A stretch of DNA of 61,464 nt. It comes from Agromyces kandeliae (GTDB taxonomy: Bacteria; Actinomycetota; Actinomycetes; Actinomycetales; Microbacteriaceae). The position numbers and the translations under genes were made by a program. Positions 7,756 to 17,630 of the stretch are shown piece by piece. The stretch covers positions 1 to 61,464 of the forward strand of contig NZ_WKJD01000015.1 of assembly GCF_009674665.1 (NCBI RefSeq). Reading direction: 5' to 3'. The notes below the pieces were generated by a model. The model was not told where the DNA came from. It ran no database searches and worked only from the letters and a program-made list of their open reading frames with translations. The first letter of the stretch is position 1; every line of letters begins with the position of its first letter.

Positions 7756-8746
7756 ATGGCCGCGACGACGTCCCGCACGCTCGACCTCCTCTCACTGCTG
7801 CAGAGCCATCGGCACTGGACCGCTCGCGAGCTCGTCGACCGACTCGGCGTCAGCGAGCGCACGCTTCGTCGCGATGTCGAGCGGCTGCGGGAGCTCGGCT
7901 ACGCGATCGAGTCGACGAGAGGGGTCGCGGGGGGCTACCGCCTCGCGGCGGGCACCGGGCTGCCGCCGCTGCTGCTCACCGATGACGAGGGCGTCGCGAT
8001 CGCGGTCGGCCTGCGCTCGCAGGCGGCGGCGGGCCTGCGCGGTGCCGAGCACACCACCTTCAGTGCGCTGGCGAAGATCGAGCAGGTGATGCCGCCCGCG
8101 CTGCGTCAACGGATCGAGGCGCTGCAGGCGGTCGCGGCGCCCGCCGGTGGGCCGGGCGCGGGGCCGCAGGCCGCGGCATCCGTCGACAGCGACCTGCTCG
8201 GCCTGCTCGCGCTCTGCTGCCGCGACGCCGAGCGGGTCAGGATGACGTACACGGATGCCGCGGGGGCCGCCACGACCCGGTCTCGAGCCGCACCGGCTCG
8301 TGCCCCTCGGGCGGCGCTGGTACCTCCTCGCGTGGGATCGCGACCGCGACGACTGGCGCACGTTCCGGCTCGACCGGATCGACGACGTGTTCCAGACGCG
8401 GGTCCGCTTCGCGCCGCATCCGCTCACCGACGACGACGCGCTCGAGCGCGTGCAGCGCGCGGTGCGGTGGCGCGACCATGCGGTGCGCGCCGCGGTGCAC
8501 GTGGCGATGCCGGTCGAGGAGTTCCGCGAACGGCTCGGCTGGTGGGCGCGCGACGCGGTCGCCGCTCCCCACGGCGAGGGCACGGTGTGGCCGGTCGAGG
8601 GGGAGTCGGTCGCGGGCGTCGCGGCGGCGCTGCTCTGGGTGCCCGAGGGGGTCGGATGCCGCGTCGACGGGCCGCCGGAGCTGCTGGCGTTCCTGGGCGC
8701 GCAGGCCGCGCGGTTCGCGGCGGCGGCCGCGTCGGCGGCGGGCTGA
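7756..8746 (+). pseudogene. WYL-domain (YafY-type) transcriptional regulator, frameshifted
   Basis: The first 175 codons encode a DeoR-like winged helix (ARELVDRLGVSERTLRRDVE, GYAIESTRGVAGGYRLAAG) and the start of a WYL domain (CCRDAERVRMTYTDAAGAATT). The reading then leaves the family and continues one frame later as LEPHRLVPLGRRWYLLAWD through to a normal C-terminus at 8746. Deleting one base, the T at about 8281, would join the halves as TTR-LEPHRLVPLG, exactly the family pattern. It is thus either a genuine single-base disruption or a sequencing error. An intact protein would be about 330 aa. WYL proteins sense ligands, often nucleic acids, and control stress or DNA-repair genes; the target is unknown. 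Confidence 0.8.
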
Positions 8747-8801
8747 GGCGACGCACGAGGGTGCGGACCCCGATGTCGGGGGTCCGCGGTCGAATGAGCG
8801 C

Positions 8802-9257
8802 ATGGACATCGCCTTCATCGCCGGGTTCGGGCCGATCGGCACCGTCGACGGCGCGTCGCACGACTTCTGGGCGGGTGCGCTCGGCATCCCGTTCCACGAG
8901 AACGCGCCGCGCTACTTCCACACCGAGGAGGTCGAGGGTGCGAAGGCGTTCGCGATCTGGCCGCTCGACCAGGCGGCGGAGGCCACGTTCGGCACGACGG
9001 AGTGGCCGGCCGATCGGCCGGTGCCGCAGGCGTGGGTCGAGTTCGACGTCGCGTCGCCCGAGGCGGTCGGCCCCGCGGTCGAGGAGCTGCGTGCGAGGGG
9101 CCTCGAGATCCTCGTCGATGCGCACGAGGAGCCGTGGGGGCAGACGACCTCGCGCCTGATGAGCCCCGAGGGGTTGCTCGTGGGTGTCAGCTACACCCCG
9201 TGGATGCACGGCGACGGCGCAGGCGACGAGTCCGGCGGGCGCGAGGCCGCGGGCTGA
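8802..9257 (+). CDS. VOC-family (glyoxalase/bleomycin-resistance-like) protein
   Basis: A 151-residue protein with the beta-alpha-beta-beta-beta layout of the vicinal oxygen chelate superfamily: MDIAFIAGFGPI, DFWAGALGIPF, then VEGAKAFAIWPL, the second module AWVEFDVASPEAVGPAVEEL and the closing LMSPEGLLVGVSYTPWMH. Metal-ligand positions cannot be settled without a structure alignment. No specific substrate is indicated and neighbouring genes give no clue. Confidence 0.75.
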   Translation: MDIAFIAGFGPIGTVDGASHDFWAGALGIPFHENAPRYFHTEEVEGAKAFAIWPLDQAAEATFGTTEWPADRPVPQAWVEFDVASPEAVGPAVEELRARGLEILVDAHEEPWGQTTSRLMSPEGLLVGVSYTPWMHGDGAGDESGGREAAG

Positions 9258-9279
9258 CCTGGCGCGGGCGCGCGAAGGT

Positions 9280-9307
9280 CGGTGCGGGCCGCCTGCGGAC
9301 CGCACCG
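9280..9307. terminator. Strong hairpin between convergent genes
   Basis: Stem CGGTGCGG / CCGCACCG continued after one mismatch by CCGC / GCGG around a 2-nt loop, between the VOC gene (+) and the META lipoprotein gene (-); probably terminates both transcripts. Confidence 0.6.
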
Positions 9308-9320
9308 GTCGTCGGCTCGG

Positions 9321-9713
9321 TCAGCCGCTTCGCTCGAGGGTGCCGATCGGCGAGCCATCGGAGCCGAGCACCGTCATGGTGTCGTTCGCGACGTCTGCGA
9401 CGCTCATGCCCGAGAGCCAGTCGTCGACCCCCTCGCACGCCATCTGCGTACTCGCGACGTTCTCGAACTCCACCTGATCGGCCTCGTTCACCGACCACGT
9501 CCCGGTCAGCTGGTTGCAGCCGTCGCTGCCCGAGAGGTCGCCGCCCTCGTCGAGCTCGAGGTACGGCGAGCCCTCTCCGGTCGCGTCGCCCCACGTGCCG
9601 ACGGGATCCACGGTGCCCCCGGTGTCCTCGCCCTCGGCCCCGCTGCACCCCGTGAACGCGAGCGCGGCCGCCAGTACCCCCATACCGATGACGAGCCTGT
9701 GCCTGCTGGTCAT
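9321..9713 (-). CDS. META-domain lipoprotein (HslJ-like)
   Basis: A 130-residue secreted lipoprotein. The N-terminus MTSRHRLVIGMGVLAAALAF is a signal peptide ending in the lipobox FTGC, so Cys after about residue 22 would be lipidated. The mature part has the META/HslJ pattern: VGTWGD, a Gly/Asp-rich strand LSGSDGCNQLTGTWSV, an acidic strand and TQMACEG. It is likely anchored on the outer face of the membrane; HslJ-type proteins are linked to envelope stress but no role is shown here. The start is supported by the signal peptide and by TACGCT 6 nt upstream. Confidence 0.8.
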   Translation of the reverse strand: MTSRHRLVIGMGVLAAALAFTGCSGAEGEDTGGTVDPVGTWGDATGEGSPYLELDEGGDLSGSDGCNQLTGTWSVNEADQVEFENVASTQMACEGVDDWLSGMSVADVANDTMTVLGSDGSPIGTLERSG

Positions 9714-9719
9714 GTTCGC

Positions 9720-9725
9720 AGCGTA
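9720..9725 (-). promoter_or_regulatory. -10 box of a leaderless start (TACGCT)
   Basis: Minus-strand TACGCT, 6 nt before the ATG at 9713 of the lipoprotein gene. Confidence 0.5.
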
Positions 9726-9830
9726 GCGGGGCGCACCCGCCGCGTCACGCCGCGGTCTCGAAGTGCCGCCGTCCGGCTCGCGTGGGAATCCCCGGCAGGA
9801 CCCTGCGGGCAGCGGCATGGGAGCGCAGGA

Positions 9831-10823
9831 TCAGTCGTGCGTCGCGGGCGGCTCGCTCCGGGCCGCTGCGCGGGCGAGGGCGTCGCGGGCGGCCACCACG
9901 GCCGGGCGCCTCGAGGCGGCACTCCGGGTCGACGAGAACACCTCGCGGGTCGGGTCGTCGGGCAGGGACGCGAGCTGCACGCTCGGAGCCTCGCCGGCCC
10001 ACACGAGGTCGGGGAGCAGGCCGACGGCGTTGCCCGAGCGGATGAGGCGGATGTGCGCCATCAGGTCGGCGGTCTCGAAGCGCACGTCGGGTTCGAACCC
10101 CGCGCGGCGGCAGAGTTGCTCGGCCCACTCGCGCGAGGCCGTTCCGCGCGGTTCCATGACCCACGGCATGTCCGCGGCGGCTCGGAGGCCGTCGCCGGCG
10201 ACGAGCCGCAGCAGCTCGGTGGGGCCGTCCTTGGGGAGTGCCGCCGCGACGGGATCGGGACGCCGCAGCCCCCGCCGGCGTGCGGCCGGATGCGGCGGGA
10301 GCGCGAGGCGGATCGCATCGCGCGCGAGCGGGACCCGGTCGAGCTCGGGGTGCAGGGGGCGCGTGTAGCCGGGGTACTGCTCGGCGACGACGAGGTCGAA
10401 GTCGCGCGCCGCGACGTCGAAGAGGGCGAGTTCGGGTTCGCGCTCGGTGACCTCGACGCGAAGCGAGGGGTGCTCGGCGGCGAGGAGGGTGAGCGCCTGC
10501 GGGACGACGGCGTGTGCGGCGGACTGGAAGACGGCGATGCGCACGGTGCCGCTCACCGTGGTGAGAGAGCGCGCGACGTCCGCCTCGGCCTCCTCGAGCC
10601 GCTCGAGCACGGCCTGCGCGTGGCCGACGAGCAATTCGGCCTGGGGCGTCAACTGCACGCGCCGGCCGACCTGGACGAGCAGCGGCACGCCCGCCTCCTT
10701 CTCGAGCTGGCTGAGCTGCTGCGAGACCGACGAGGGGCTGTACGAGAGCGCCTCGGCGACCGCGGTGAGCGTGCCGCGCTGGCTGAGCTCGACCAGGAGG
10801 CGCAGGCGTCGGACGTCGAGCAT
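9831..10823 (-). CDS. LysR-family regulator divergent from putA
   Basis: A 330-residue LysR-type regulator. The winged helix is at residues 1-60 (MLDVRRLRLLVELSQRGTLT, ALSYSPSSVSQQLSQLEKEA) and the periplasmic-binding-like effector domain follows from about residue 90. The start MLDVRRL matches the family; longer in-frame readings run into the intergenic region. It is transcribed away from putA with 203 bp between the starts, the standard LysR layout, so it most likely controls putA in response to proline or a breakdown product (inference). A dyad in the intergenic region is a candidate binding site. Confidence 0.85.
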   Translation of the reverse strand: MLDVRRLRLLVELSQRGTLTAVAEALSYSPSSVSQQLSQLEKEAGVPLLVQVGRRVQLTPQAELLVGHAQAVLERLEEAEADVARSLTTVSGTVRIAVFQSAAHAVVPQALTLLAAEHPSLRVEVTEREPELALFDVAARDFDLVVAEQYPGYTRPLHPELDRVPLARDAIRLALPPHPAARRRGLRRPDPVAAALPKDGPTELLRLVAGDGLRAAADMPWVMEPRGTASREWAEQLCRRAGFEPDVRFETADLMAHIRLIRSGNAVGLLPDLVWAGEAPSVQLASLPDDPTREVFSSTRSAASRRPAVVAARDALARAAARSEPPATHD

Positions 10824-10925
10824 GCGTGCGACCTCCTCGCGCGGCATCCGCATCGGTATCGGGCCCGCGGTCGGCGCGGCGCAGGTCGCGACCCCGACCA
10901 TTCGGGAAACATGAACAGTATGCAT

Positions 10926-10956
10926 CGGATTCATTCGCTGTACCGAACGGAATCCG
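10926..10956. promoter_or_regulatory. Candidate LysR operator upstream of putA
   Basis: Nested inverted repeat: outer arms CGGATTC (10926-10932) and GAATCCG (10950-10956), inner arms TTCG (10934-10937) and CGAA (10944-10947) around CTGTAC. Location between a LysR gene and its divergent neighbour suits an operator. Confidence 0.45.
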
Positions 10957-11001
10957 AGGCGCACACTGGAGGTGCCGGGCGTGCATCATCCCCGTACGCC
11001 C
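10955..11001 (+). promoter_or_regulatory. Conserved putA leader element (shared with dimethylargininase gene)
   Basis: A 22-nt block at 10955-10976 (CGAGGC, then GCAC-ACTGGAG-GTGC, then C) agrees at 20 of 22 positions with the block before the dimethylargininase gene at 24549-24570; the two differences are complementary to each other in the dyad arms (GCAC/GTGC here, CCAC/GTGG there). It is followed at 10977-11001 by an 8-bp hairpin GGGCGTGC / GTACGCCC with a 9-nt loop. It could be a DNA operator or a structured 5' leader RNA. Confidence 0.5.
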
Positions 11002-11026
11002 TCCGAGACCTAAGGACACCGCAGTC

Positions 11027-14000
11027 GTGACCACTTCGAAGCTCCTCGTGGACGTCGTTCCCGACACCGATCACGTCATCGCTCTCGTCGAGCGCTGGCT
11101 CGCCGAGAGCGCGAACCACCCCGTCGACCCCGCAGCGCAGCGCCTCGCCGGCGTGCTGAAGGACGAGCACGGTCTCGCGTTCACCGTCGGCTTCGTCGAC
11201 GGCGTCATGCGCCCCGAAGACCTGGGCGTCGCCGCCCGCAACCTCGCCGAGGTCGCGAAGCTCACGCCGAAGTTCCTGCCCGGCTACCTCAAGGCCGCGA
11301 TCCGGCTCGGCGGCGCGATGGCGCCGACCTTCCCCTGGCTCGTCATCCCGATCGCGCGACGCGTCCTGCGCGCGATGGTCGGCCACCTCGTGCTCGACGC
11401 GACGCCCGCCAAGCTCGGCCCCGCGATCGCGAAGCTCCGCGAGTCGGGCAACCGCCTGAACCTCAACCTGCTCGGCGAGGCCGTGCTCGGCGAGCACGAG
11501 GCCGACCGGCGGTTGAAGGGCACCTACGACTTCCTCGCGCGCGACGACGTCGACTACGTCTCGATCAAGGTCTCGAGCGTCGTCAGCCAGCTGTCGATGT
11601 GGTCGTTCGACGAGGCCGTCGAGAAGGTCGTCGCGAAGCTCACGCCGCTCTACGAGCTGGCCGCCCGCGGCACCGCGCAGGGCAAGGCCAAGTTCATCAA
11701 CCTCGACATGGAGGAGTACCGCGACCTCGACCTCACGATCGCGGTCTTCACGCGCCTCCTCGACCAGCCGCAGCTGCAGGGCCTGGAAGCCGGCATCGTG
11801 CTGCAGACCTACCTGCCCGACGCGCTCGGCGCGATGCAGGGGCTCACCGAGTGGGCGCAGGCGCGACGGACCGCCGGAGGCGCGCCGATCAAGGTGCGCG
11901 TCGTCAAGGGCGCGAACCTCGCGATGGAGACCGTCGACGCCCGCGTGCACGACTGGCCGCTCGCGACGTACTCGACCAAGCAGGACTCCGACACCAACTA
12001 CAAGCGCGTGCTGCACTGGTCGATGACGCCCGACCGGATCGACGCCGTGAAGCTCGGCATCGCCGGCCACAACCTCTTCGACGTCGCGCACGCATTCCTC
12101 ACCGCGAAGGACCGCGGCGTCGCCGACGGCGTCGAGTTCGAGATGCTGCTCGGCATGGCGACCGGCCAGGCCGAGGCCGTGCGCGGCGACGTCGGCCGCC
12201 TGCTGCTCTACACGCCCGTCGTGAACCCGAGCGAGTTCGACGTCGCGATCGCGTACCTGATCCGCCGCCTCGAGGAGAACGCGAGCCAGGACAACTTCAT
12301 GTCGGCCGTCTTCGAGCTGAACGAGAACCGCGCCCTGTTCGAGCGCGAGCGCGACCGGTACCTGCGCTCGCTCGCCGCGCTCGAGGGCGAGGACCCGGAG
12401 GGCGCTGCGCCGTCGCCGAACCGCACGCAGAACCGCCGGACCGAGTGGGACGAGAAGGACGTGGCCGACCTCGCCGGCACCGTCGTCGGCGCGCCCGCTC
12501 CGGGCGAGGAGCACGAGGGCTCGCTCACGAGCGTCGTCCTCGGCATCACCCGCGGCTCCTCGCTCGACGGCGAGCTGACGGATGCCGCGGCCGCCGCCGC
12601 AGCCGAGCTCACCGGCCCCGGCGTCACGCCCGGGTTCCGCAACGAGCCCGACACCGACCCGGCGCTCGCCGCGAACCGCGACTGGGGCCGCCGCATCCTG
12701 GAGCGAGTCCCGACGTCGACGCTCGGCATCGACACCCTGAAGGCGAACCGCATCGAGACGGCCGATGAGCTCGAGCAGCTCATGACCGCGGTCACCGAGC
12801 GTGCCGCGGCGTGGGCGGCCCAGCCGGCCGACGAGCGCGCCGCGCTGCTCCACCGCGCGGGCCTCGCGCTCGCCGCGAACCGCGACCGGCTCATCGAGGT
12901 GATGGCGTCCGAGACCGGCAAGACCATCGCCGAGTCGGACCCGGAGATCAGCGAGGCCATCGACTTCGCGCACTACTACGCCGAGCGGGCGCGCGAACTC
13001 GACCACGTGCAGGGCGCGCGGTTCGTGCCGTCGAAGCTCACCGTCGTCACCCCGCCGTGGAACTTCCCGGTCGCGATCCCCGCGGGCGGCGTGCTCGCCG
13101 CGCTCGCCGCCGGCTCGGGCGTGATCATCAAGCCCGCGAAGCTCTCGCAGCGCTCGGGCGCGATCATGGTCGAGGCGCTCTGGGAGGCCGGCATCCCGAA
13201 GGACCTCCTGGCCCTCGTGGACCTCGGCTCGCGCGACCTCGGCACGAAGCTCGTCTCCGACGAGAAGGTCGACCGGGTCATCCTCACGGGTGCGTACGAG
13301 ACGGCGGAGCTGTTCCGCTCGTTCCGCACGGACCTGCCCCTGCTCGCCGAGACGAGCGGCAAGAACGCGATCATCGTGACGCCGTCGGCCGACCTCGACC
13401 TCGCGGCATCCGATGTCGTGAAGAGCGCGTTCGGCCACGCGGGCCAGAAGTGCTCGGCCGCGTCGCTCGTGATCCTGGTCGGCTCGGTCGCGAAGTCGGA
13501 GCGGTTCCGCCGCCAGCTGGTGGACGCCGCGACGAGCCTCCGGGTCGGCTGGCCCGAGCACCCGTCCAGCCAGATGGGCCCCATCGTCGAGCCCGCCGGC
13601 GGCAAGCTGCTGCACGCGCTCACGACGCTCGGCGCCGACGAGGACTGGCTCGTCGAGCCGCGCCAGCTCGACGGCACGGGCCGCCTCTGGTCGCCCGGCA
13701 TCCGCGCGAACGTGAAGCCGGGCTCGTACTTCCACCTCACCGAGTTCTTCGGCCCCGTGCTCGGCATCATGCACGCCAAGGACCTCGACGAGGCCATCCG
13801 CTTCCAGAACGCCGTCGACTTCGGCCTCACGGCCGGCCTGCACTCGCTCGACGCCGACGAGCTCGCCACCTGGCTCGCGAACGTCGAGGCCGGCAACCTG
13901 TACGTCAACCGCGGCATCACGGGCGCGATCGTGCAGCGGCAGCCGTTCGGCGGCTGGAAGCGCTCCTCGGTGGGGGCGGGTGCGAAGGCCGGCGGCCCGA

Positions 14001-14659
14001 ACTACCTGTTCGGCCTCGGCGACTGGCAGCCGGACCACTCCGAGCCGAGCCGCTCGCTCCACCTGCGCGGCCTCGAGCGCCGTGTGACCGAGCTCATCGA
14101 GGCGTCGCAGTCCTCGCTCGACTACGACGCGTTCGAGATGCTCCGCCGGTCGGCGCTCTCCGACGCGGTCGCCTGGGCCGACGAGTACGCCACGGTGAAG
14201 GACGTCTCGGGCCTCGGCGTGGAGCGGAACCTCTTCCGCTACCTGCCGCTGCCGGTCACGATCCGCGTGGGCGAGGACGCGACGCTCGCCGACGGCCTCC
14301 GCGTCATCGCGGCCGGCCTCCTCGCCAAGGCGCCGCTGTCCGTCTCCACCGCGCACGAGCTGCCCAAGGGCGTCCGCGCCCTCCTCGCGGCACGCGACAC
14401 CCGCGTGGTCCGCGAGGGCGACGCCGGCTGGATCGCGCGCGCGGGGAAGGGCGAGGTCACGGGCCGCGTCCGCCTCGTCGGCGGGTCGGCCACGGCGCTC
14501 GCCGAGGCGACGGGCGGCACGCCCGACCTCGCGGTCTGGTCGCACCCGGTGACTCCGTCGGGCCGCGTCGAGCTGCTGCCGTTCCTGCACGAGCAGGCGA
14601 TCTCGATCACGAACCACCGGTTCGGCAACCCGACGACGATCTCCGACGGCGTCATCTAG
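11027..14659 (+). CDS. putA: Bifunctional proline dehydrogenase / glutamate-semialdehyde dehydrogenase
   Basis: A 1210-residue PutA that oxidises proline to pyrroline-5-carboxylate (FAD barrel, about residues 1-520) and then to glutamate (NAD aldehyde dehydrogenase, about 550-1030). In the barrel [17 protein letters not shown] and [16 protein letters not shown] are typical. In the dehydrogenase [19 protein letters not shown], the general base in [10 protein letters not shown] (about 773) and the catalytic Cys in [10 protein letters not shown] (about 809) are intact. The C-terminal 180 residues form the extra PutA domain ending [19 protein letters not shown]. There is no N-terminal ribbon-helix-helix, so it does not regulate itself; the divergent LysR probably does. 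GTG start at 11027 with AAGGA 10 nt upstream. Confidence 0.95.
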   Translation: MTTSKLLVDVVPDTDHVIALVERWLAESANHPVDPAAQRLAGVLKDEHGLAFTVGFVDGVMRPEDLGVAARNLAEVAKLTPKFLPGYLKAAIRLGGAMAPTFPWLVIPIARRVLRAMVGHLVLDATPAKLGPAIAKLRESGNRLNLNLLGEAVLGEHEADRRLKGTYDFLARDDVDYVSIKVSSVVSQLSMWSFDEAVEKVVAKLTPLYELAARGTAQGKAKFINLDMEEYRDLDLTIAVFTRLLDQPQLQGLEAGIVLQTYLPDALGAMQGLTEWAQARRTAGGAPIKVRVVKGANLAMETVDARVHDWPLATYSTKQDSDTNYKRVLHWSMTPDRIDAVKLGIAGHNLFDVAHAFLTAKDRGVADGVEFEMLLGMATGQAEAVRGDVGRLLLYTPVVNPSEFDVAIAYLIRRLEENASQDNFMSAVFELNENRALFERERDRYLRSLAALEGEDPEGAAPSPNRTQNRRTEWDEKDVADLAGTVVGAPAPGEEHEGSLTSVVLGITRGSSLDGELTDAAAAAAAELTGPGVTPGFRNEPDTDPALAANRDWGRRILERVPTSTLGIDTLKANRIETADELEQLMTAVTERAAAWAAQPADERAALLHRAGLALAANRDRLIEVMASETGKTIAESDPEISEAIDFAHYYAERARELDHVQGARFVPSKLTVVTPPWNFPVAIPAGGVLAALAAGSGVIIKPAKLSQRSGAIMVEALWEAGIPKDLLALVDLGSRDLGTKLVSDEKVDRVILTGAYETAELFRSFRTDLPLLAETSGKNAIIVTPSADLDLAASDVVKSAFGHAGQKCSAASLVILVGSVAKSERFRRQLVDAATSLRVGWPEHPSSQMGPIVEPAGGKLLHALTTLGADEDWLVEPRQLDGTGRLWSPGIRANVKPGSYFHLTEFFGPVLGIMHAKDLDEAIRFQNAVDFGLTAGLHSLDADELATWLANVEAGNLYVNRGITGAIVQRQPFGGWKRSSVGAGAKAGGPNYLFGLGDWQPDHSEPSRSLHLRGLERRVTELIEASQSSLDYDAFEMLRRSALSDAVAWADEYATVKDVSGLGVERNLFRYLPLPVTIRVGEDATLADGLRVIAAGLLAKAPLSVSTAHELPKGVRALLAARDTRVVREGDAGWIARAGKGEVTGRVRLVGGSATALAEATGGTPDLAVWSHPVTPSGRVELLPFLHEQAISITNHRFGNPTTISDGVI

Positions 14660-14683
14660 GCACACCGAGACGGATGCCACGAG

Positions 14684-14709
14684 GGGGCGGTCGCAGGCGC
14701 GGCCGCCCC
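14684..14709 (+). terminator. Terminator hairpin after putA
   Basis: Eleven-base arms GGGGCGGTCGC / GCGGCCGCCCC (one G-U pair) with a 4-nt loop followed by TT, 25 nt after the putA stop. The 228-bp gap to arcD also holds a wider 11-bp inverted repeat (CGGATGCCACG 14671-14681 with its complement at 14770-14780) and nothing else recognisable. Confidence 0.5.
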
Positions 14710-14887
14710 TTCGCCGTGGTCGGCCGGCCGGCCCGCGGGCACGCCGACCGCTCCGAGCCCGCCCGGGCCCGTGGCATCCGCCCTCGCCCTTGTGCGCCCC
14801 CGGACGCTGCGCTAGACACGGAGCAGGTTGCGACGCCGCGTCCTGAACCCTCCGCGCGGGGGCGGATCGAACCGGGGAGGGGCTCCG

Positions 14888-16348
14888 ATGGCATCGACGG
14901 CCGGGACGCGGGCGCCGTCGAAGCTGAGCCTCCCGGCACTGACCGCGATGGTGGTCGGCTCGATGGTCGGCGCGGGCGTGTTCCAGCTGCCGGCGCGCTT
15001 CGCGAGCCAGACCGGCGTGTACGGCGCGCTGATCGCGTGGACGATCGCCGGGCTCGGCATGCTCACGCTGGCGCTCGTGTTCCAGACGCTCGCGATGCGG
15101 AAGCCGAAGCTCGACAACGGGGTCTACGTCTACGCGCGGGCCGGCTTCGGCGTCTACCCCGGCTTCCTCTCCGCGGTGGGCTACTGGGCGTCGGCCTGCG
15201 CGGGGAACGCCTTCTACTGGGTCCTCATCATGACGACGCTCTCGCAGCTCTTCCCCGAGCTGCGCCCGGTGCTCGGCGAGGGCGACACGTGGCCGTCGTT
15301 CTTCATCTCGGTTGCCGCGGTGTGGGGCGTGTACCTGCTGATCCGGCGGGGCGTCCGCGAGGCGGCCGCCGTGAACTTCATCGTCACGATCGCGAAGCTC
15401 GTGCCGCTCGCGCTCTTCCTCGTCCTCGTCGTCTTCTTCTTCGACTGGGACGTCTTCGTCGGCAACCTCTCCGGCGACGCCGGGCCCGCTGGGGACGAGG
15501 CGTTGTTCACGCAGGTGCAGGGCACCATGCTCATCACGGTCTTCGTGTTCCTCGGCATCGAGGGCGCGAGCGTCTACTCGCGCTACGCGAAGAAGCGCTC
15601 CGACGTCGGGCGGGCGACCGTGCTCGGCTTCCTCTCGGTGCTCGCCCTCTTCGCGTCCGTCTCGATCCTGTCGTACGGGATCCTGCCGCAGGCCGAGATC
15701 GCGGCGCTGCAGCAGCCGTCCGCCGGCGGCGTCCTCGAGGCGGCCGTCGGCCCGTGGGGCGGCGCGTTCATCCGGGTCGGGCTCATCATCTCGGTGCTCG
15801 GCGCCTACCTGGCGTGGCAGCTGCTCGCCGCCGACGTGGTGTTCGCGGCCGCGACGGACCGGGACCTGCCCGGCTACTTCGCGCGGCTGAACTCGCGGGA
15901 CGTGCCCGAGCACGCCGTGCTGTGGACGTCGATCCTCGTCACCGTCATCCTCTTCGCCGTGCAGTTCGTGAGCGACGCGCTCGACTTCACGCTCGACCTC
16001 ACGGCGGCGCTGTCGCTCGCGCCCTACGCGCTCGCGAGCGCATACGCCGTGAAGATCGCCGTGCGGCGGGACGGGTACGCGGATGCCGCGCCGGCGCGTC
16101 GGACGCGCGAACTCGTGATCGCCGCGATCTCGACCGCGTACACGCTGTTCCTGATCTGGGCCGCCGGGTACGTGTTCCTGTTCCTGGCATGCATCCTGCT
16201 CGCCCCCGCGACCGCGCTCTACGTCGTCGCCCGCCGCCAGCAGCAGGCCAGGGTGTTCACGCCCGCCGGCCTCGTGGTCTTCATCGCCATCGTGGCGTTC
16301 GCCGTGATCGGCGTCGTCCTGCTCGCAACCGGTGTCGTCCAGCTCTGA
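14888..16348 (+). CDS. arcD: Arginine/ornithine-type APC antiporter (ArcD-like)
   Basis: A 486-residue amino-acid/polyamine antiporter of the APC superfamily with twelve or more transmembrane helices. The first helix carries the conserved [15 protein letters not shown] motif and the protein has the basic-amino-acid antiporter marks [19 protein letters not shown] and [19 protein letters not shown]. The next gene is arginine deiminase, so exchange of arginine for ornithine or citrulline is the obvious role. A strong ribosome site (GGGGAGGGG) stands about 6 nt before the ATG. It begins the three-gene arcD-arcA-amidohydrolase operon. Confidence 0.85.
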   Translation: MASTAGTRAPSKLSLPALTAMVVGSMVGAGVFQLPARFASQTGVYGALIAWTIAGLGMLTLALVFQTLAMRKPKLDNGVYVYARAGFGVYPGFLSAVGYWASACAGNAFYWVLIMTTLSQLFPELRPVLGEGDTWPSFFISVAAVWGVYLLIRRGVREAAAVNFIVTIAKLVPLALFLVLVVFFFDWDVFVGNLSGDAGPAGDEALFTQVQGTMLITVFVFLGIEGASVYSRYAKKRSDVGRATVLGFLSVLALFASVSILSYGILPQAEIAALQQPSAGGVLEAAVGPWGGAFIRVGLIISVLGAYLAWQLLAADVVFAAATDRDLPGYFARLNSRDVPEHAVLWTSILVTVILFAVQFVSDALDFTLDLTAALSLAPYALASAYAVKIAVRRDGYADAAPARRTRELVIAAISTAYTLFLIWAAGYVFLFLACILLAPATALYVVARRQQQARVFTPAGLVVFIAIVAFAVIGVVLLATGVVQL

Positions 16349-16383
16349 CCGTCCTCGCGCTGCGGCGCAGAAGGGAGCACACC

Positions 16384-17622
16384 ATGTCGCACCAGTCGTA
16401 CGGCGTCCATTCCGAGGTCGGCCGCCTGAACAGGGTCCTCGTCTGCAGGCCCGGGCTGAGCCATGAACGGCTGACGCCGAGCAACAGCGACGCGCTCCTG
16501 TTCGACGACGTGCTCTGGGTCCAGAACGCCCAGCGCGACCACGCCGACTTCGTGCAGCACCTGCGGGACCGCGGCGTCGAGGTGGTCGAGCTCCACGACC
16601 TGCTCGCCGAGACCCTGGCGGTGCCGGGCGCACGCGACTGGCTGCTCGATCGCAAGATCGTCGCGAACGAGGTCGGCGGCGGCCTCGTCGCCGACACGCG
16701 CGCCTTCCTCGACTCGCTCGACCATTCGGCGCTCACCGAGTACCTCATCGGCGGGCTGTCGACGCGCGACCTGCCGGCGGAGTTCCGGTCCCCGGAGGTC
16801 GCGCTGGTGCGCGAATCGGCGGGCATGACCGAGTACCTCATGCCGCCGCTTCCCAACACGATCTACACGCGCGACACGACGTGCTGGATCTACGGCGGCC
16901 TGACGCTGAACCCGCTGTTCTGGCCGGCGCGCCACGCGGAGACCATGCTGATGAAGGCCATCTACGACTTCCACCCCGACTACACCAGCAGCACCGTGTG
17001 GTGGGGCGACCCCGAGCAGGACTGGGGCCAGGCCACGCTCGAGGGCGGCGACGTCATGCCGGTCGGCAACGGCGTCGTGCTCATCGGCATGAGCGAGCGC
17101 ACCTCCCGGCAGGCGATCACGGCCGTCGCCTCCCGGCTGTTCGAACAGGGCGCCGCGAACCGGGTCGTCGTCGCGGGCATGCCGAAGCTGCGCGCCGCCA
17201 TGCACCTCGACACCGTCTTCACGTTCGCCGACCGCGACCTCGTGACGTACTACCCCGACATCGTCGACGGCATCCACACGTTCTCGCTGCGGCCCGCCGA
17301 CGGCGGGGGCATCGAGGTCGCCGAGGAGCGCGCGTCGTTCATCGACGTGGTCGCCGAGTCGCTCGGCCTCGCGAAGCTGCGGGCGGTCGAGCCCGGCGGC
17401 GGATGGTACGCCGGCGAGCGGCAGCAGTGGGACAGCGGCAACAACGCCGTCGCGGTCGAGCCCGGCGTCGTCTTCACGTACGACCGGAACACGTACACGA
17501 ACGAGCTGCTCCGCAACGCGGGCGTCGAGGTCATCGAGATCGTCGGGGCGGAGCTCGGGCGCGGGCGCGGCGGCGGGCACTGCATGACCTGTCCGATCTC
17601 ACGCGACGCCGTCGAGTACTGA
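16384..17622 (+). CDS. arcA: Arginine deiminase
   Basis: A 412-residue arginine deiminase converting L-arginine to citrulline and ammonia. All guanidino-hydrolase landmarks are present: N-terminal [17 protein letters not shown], Asp in [11 protein letters not shown], Glu in [11 protein letters not shown], His274 in [12 protein letters not shown] and the nucleophilic Cys400 in [20 protein letters not shown] lies 8-9 nt before the ATG. No ornithine carbamoyltransferase or carbamate kinase gene follows in the window, so energy gain by the full deiminase pathway is not shown locally. Located 35 bp after arcD and 8 bp before the amidohydrolase. Confidence 0.95.
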   Translation: MSHQSYGVHSEVGRLNRVLVCRPGLSHERLTPSNSDALLFDDVLWVQNAQRDHADFVQHLRDRGVEVVELHDLLAETLAVPGARDWLLDRKIVANEVGGGLVADTRAFLDSLDHSALTEYLIGGLSTRDLPAEFRSPEVALVRESAGMTEYLMPPLPNTIYTRDTTCWIYGGLTLNPLFWPARHAETMLMKAIYDFHPDYTSSTVWWGDPEQDWGQATLEGGDVMPVGNGVVLIGMSERTSRQAITAVASRLFEQGAANRVVVAGMPKLRAAMHLDTVFTFADRDLVTYYPDIVDGIHTFSLRPADGGGIEVAEERASFIDVVAESLGLAKLRAVEPGGGWYAGERQQWDSGNNAVAVEPGVVFTYDRNTYTNELLRNAGVEVIEIVGAELGRGRGGGHCMTCPISRDAVEY

Positions 17623-17630
17623 CGGAGGCG

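Noticed and set aside
8281..9159. Extension of the WYL reading frame to 9159
   Set aside because: After about 8281 this frame is Arg/Ala-rich shadow sequence; the family continues in the next frame and a separate VOC gene occupies 8802-9257.
12811..16383. Long plus-strand frame running through the second half of putA and arcD into arcA
   Set aside because: Only the part from 16384 is protein-like (arginine deiminase); the rest is an out-of-frame shadow of putA and arcD, not a giant fusion.
10931..16633. A 1900-codon open frame on the minus strand opposite putA, arcD and arcA
   Set aside because: Arg/Glu/Asp-rich composition typical of antisense frames in GC-rich DNA; it lies opposite genes with complete catalytic motifs and shows no domain of its own.
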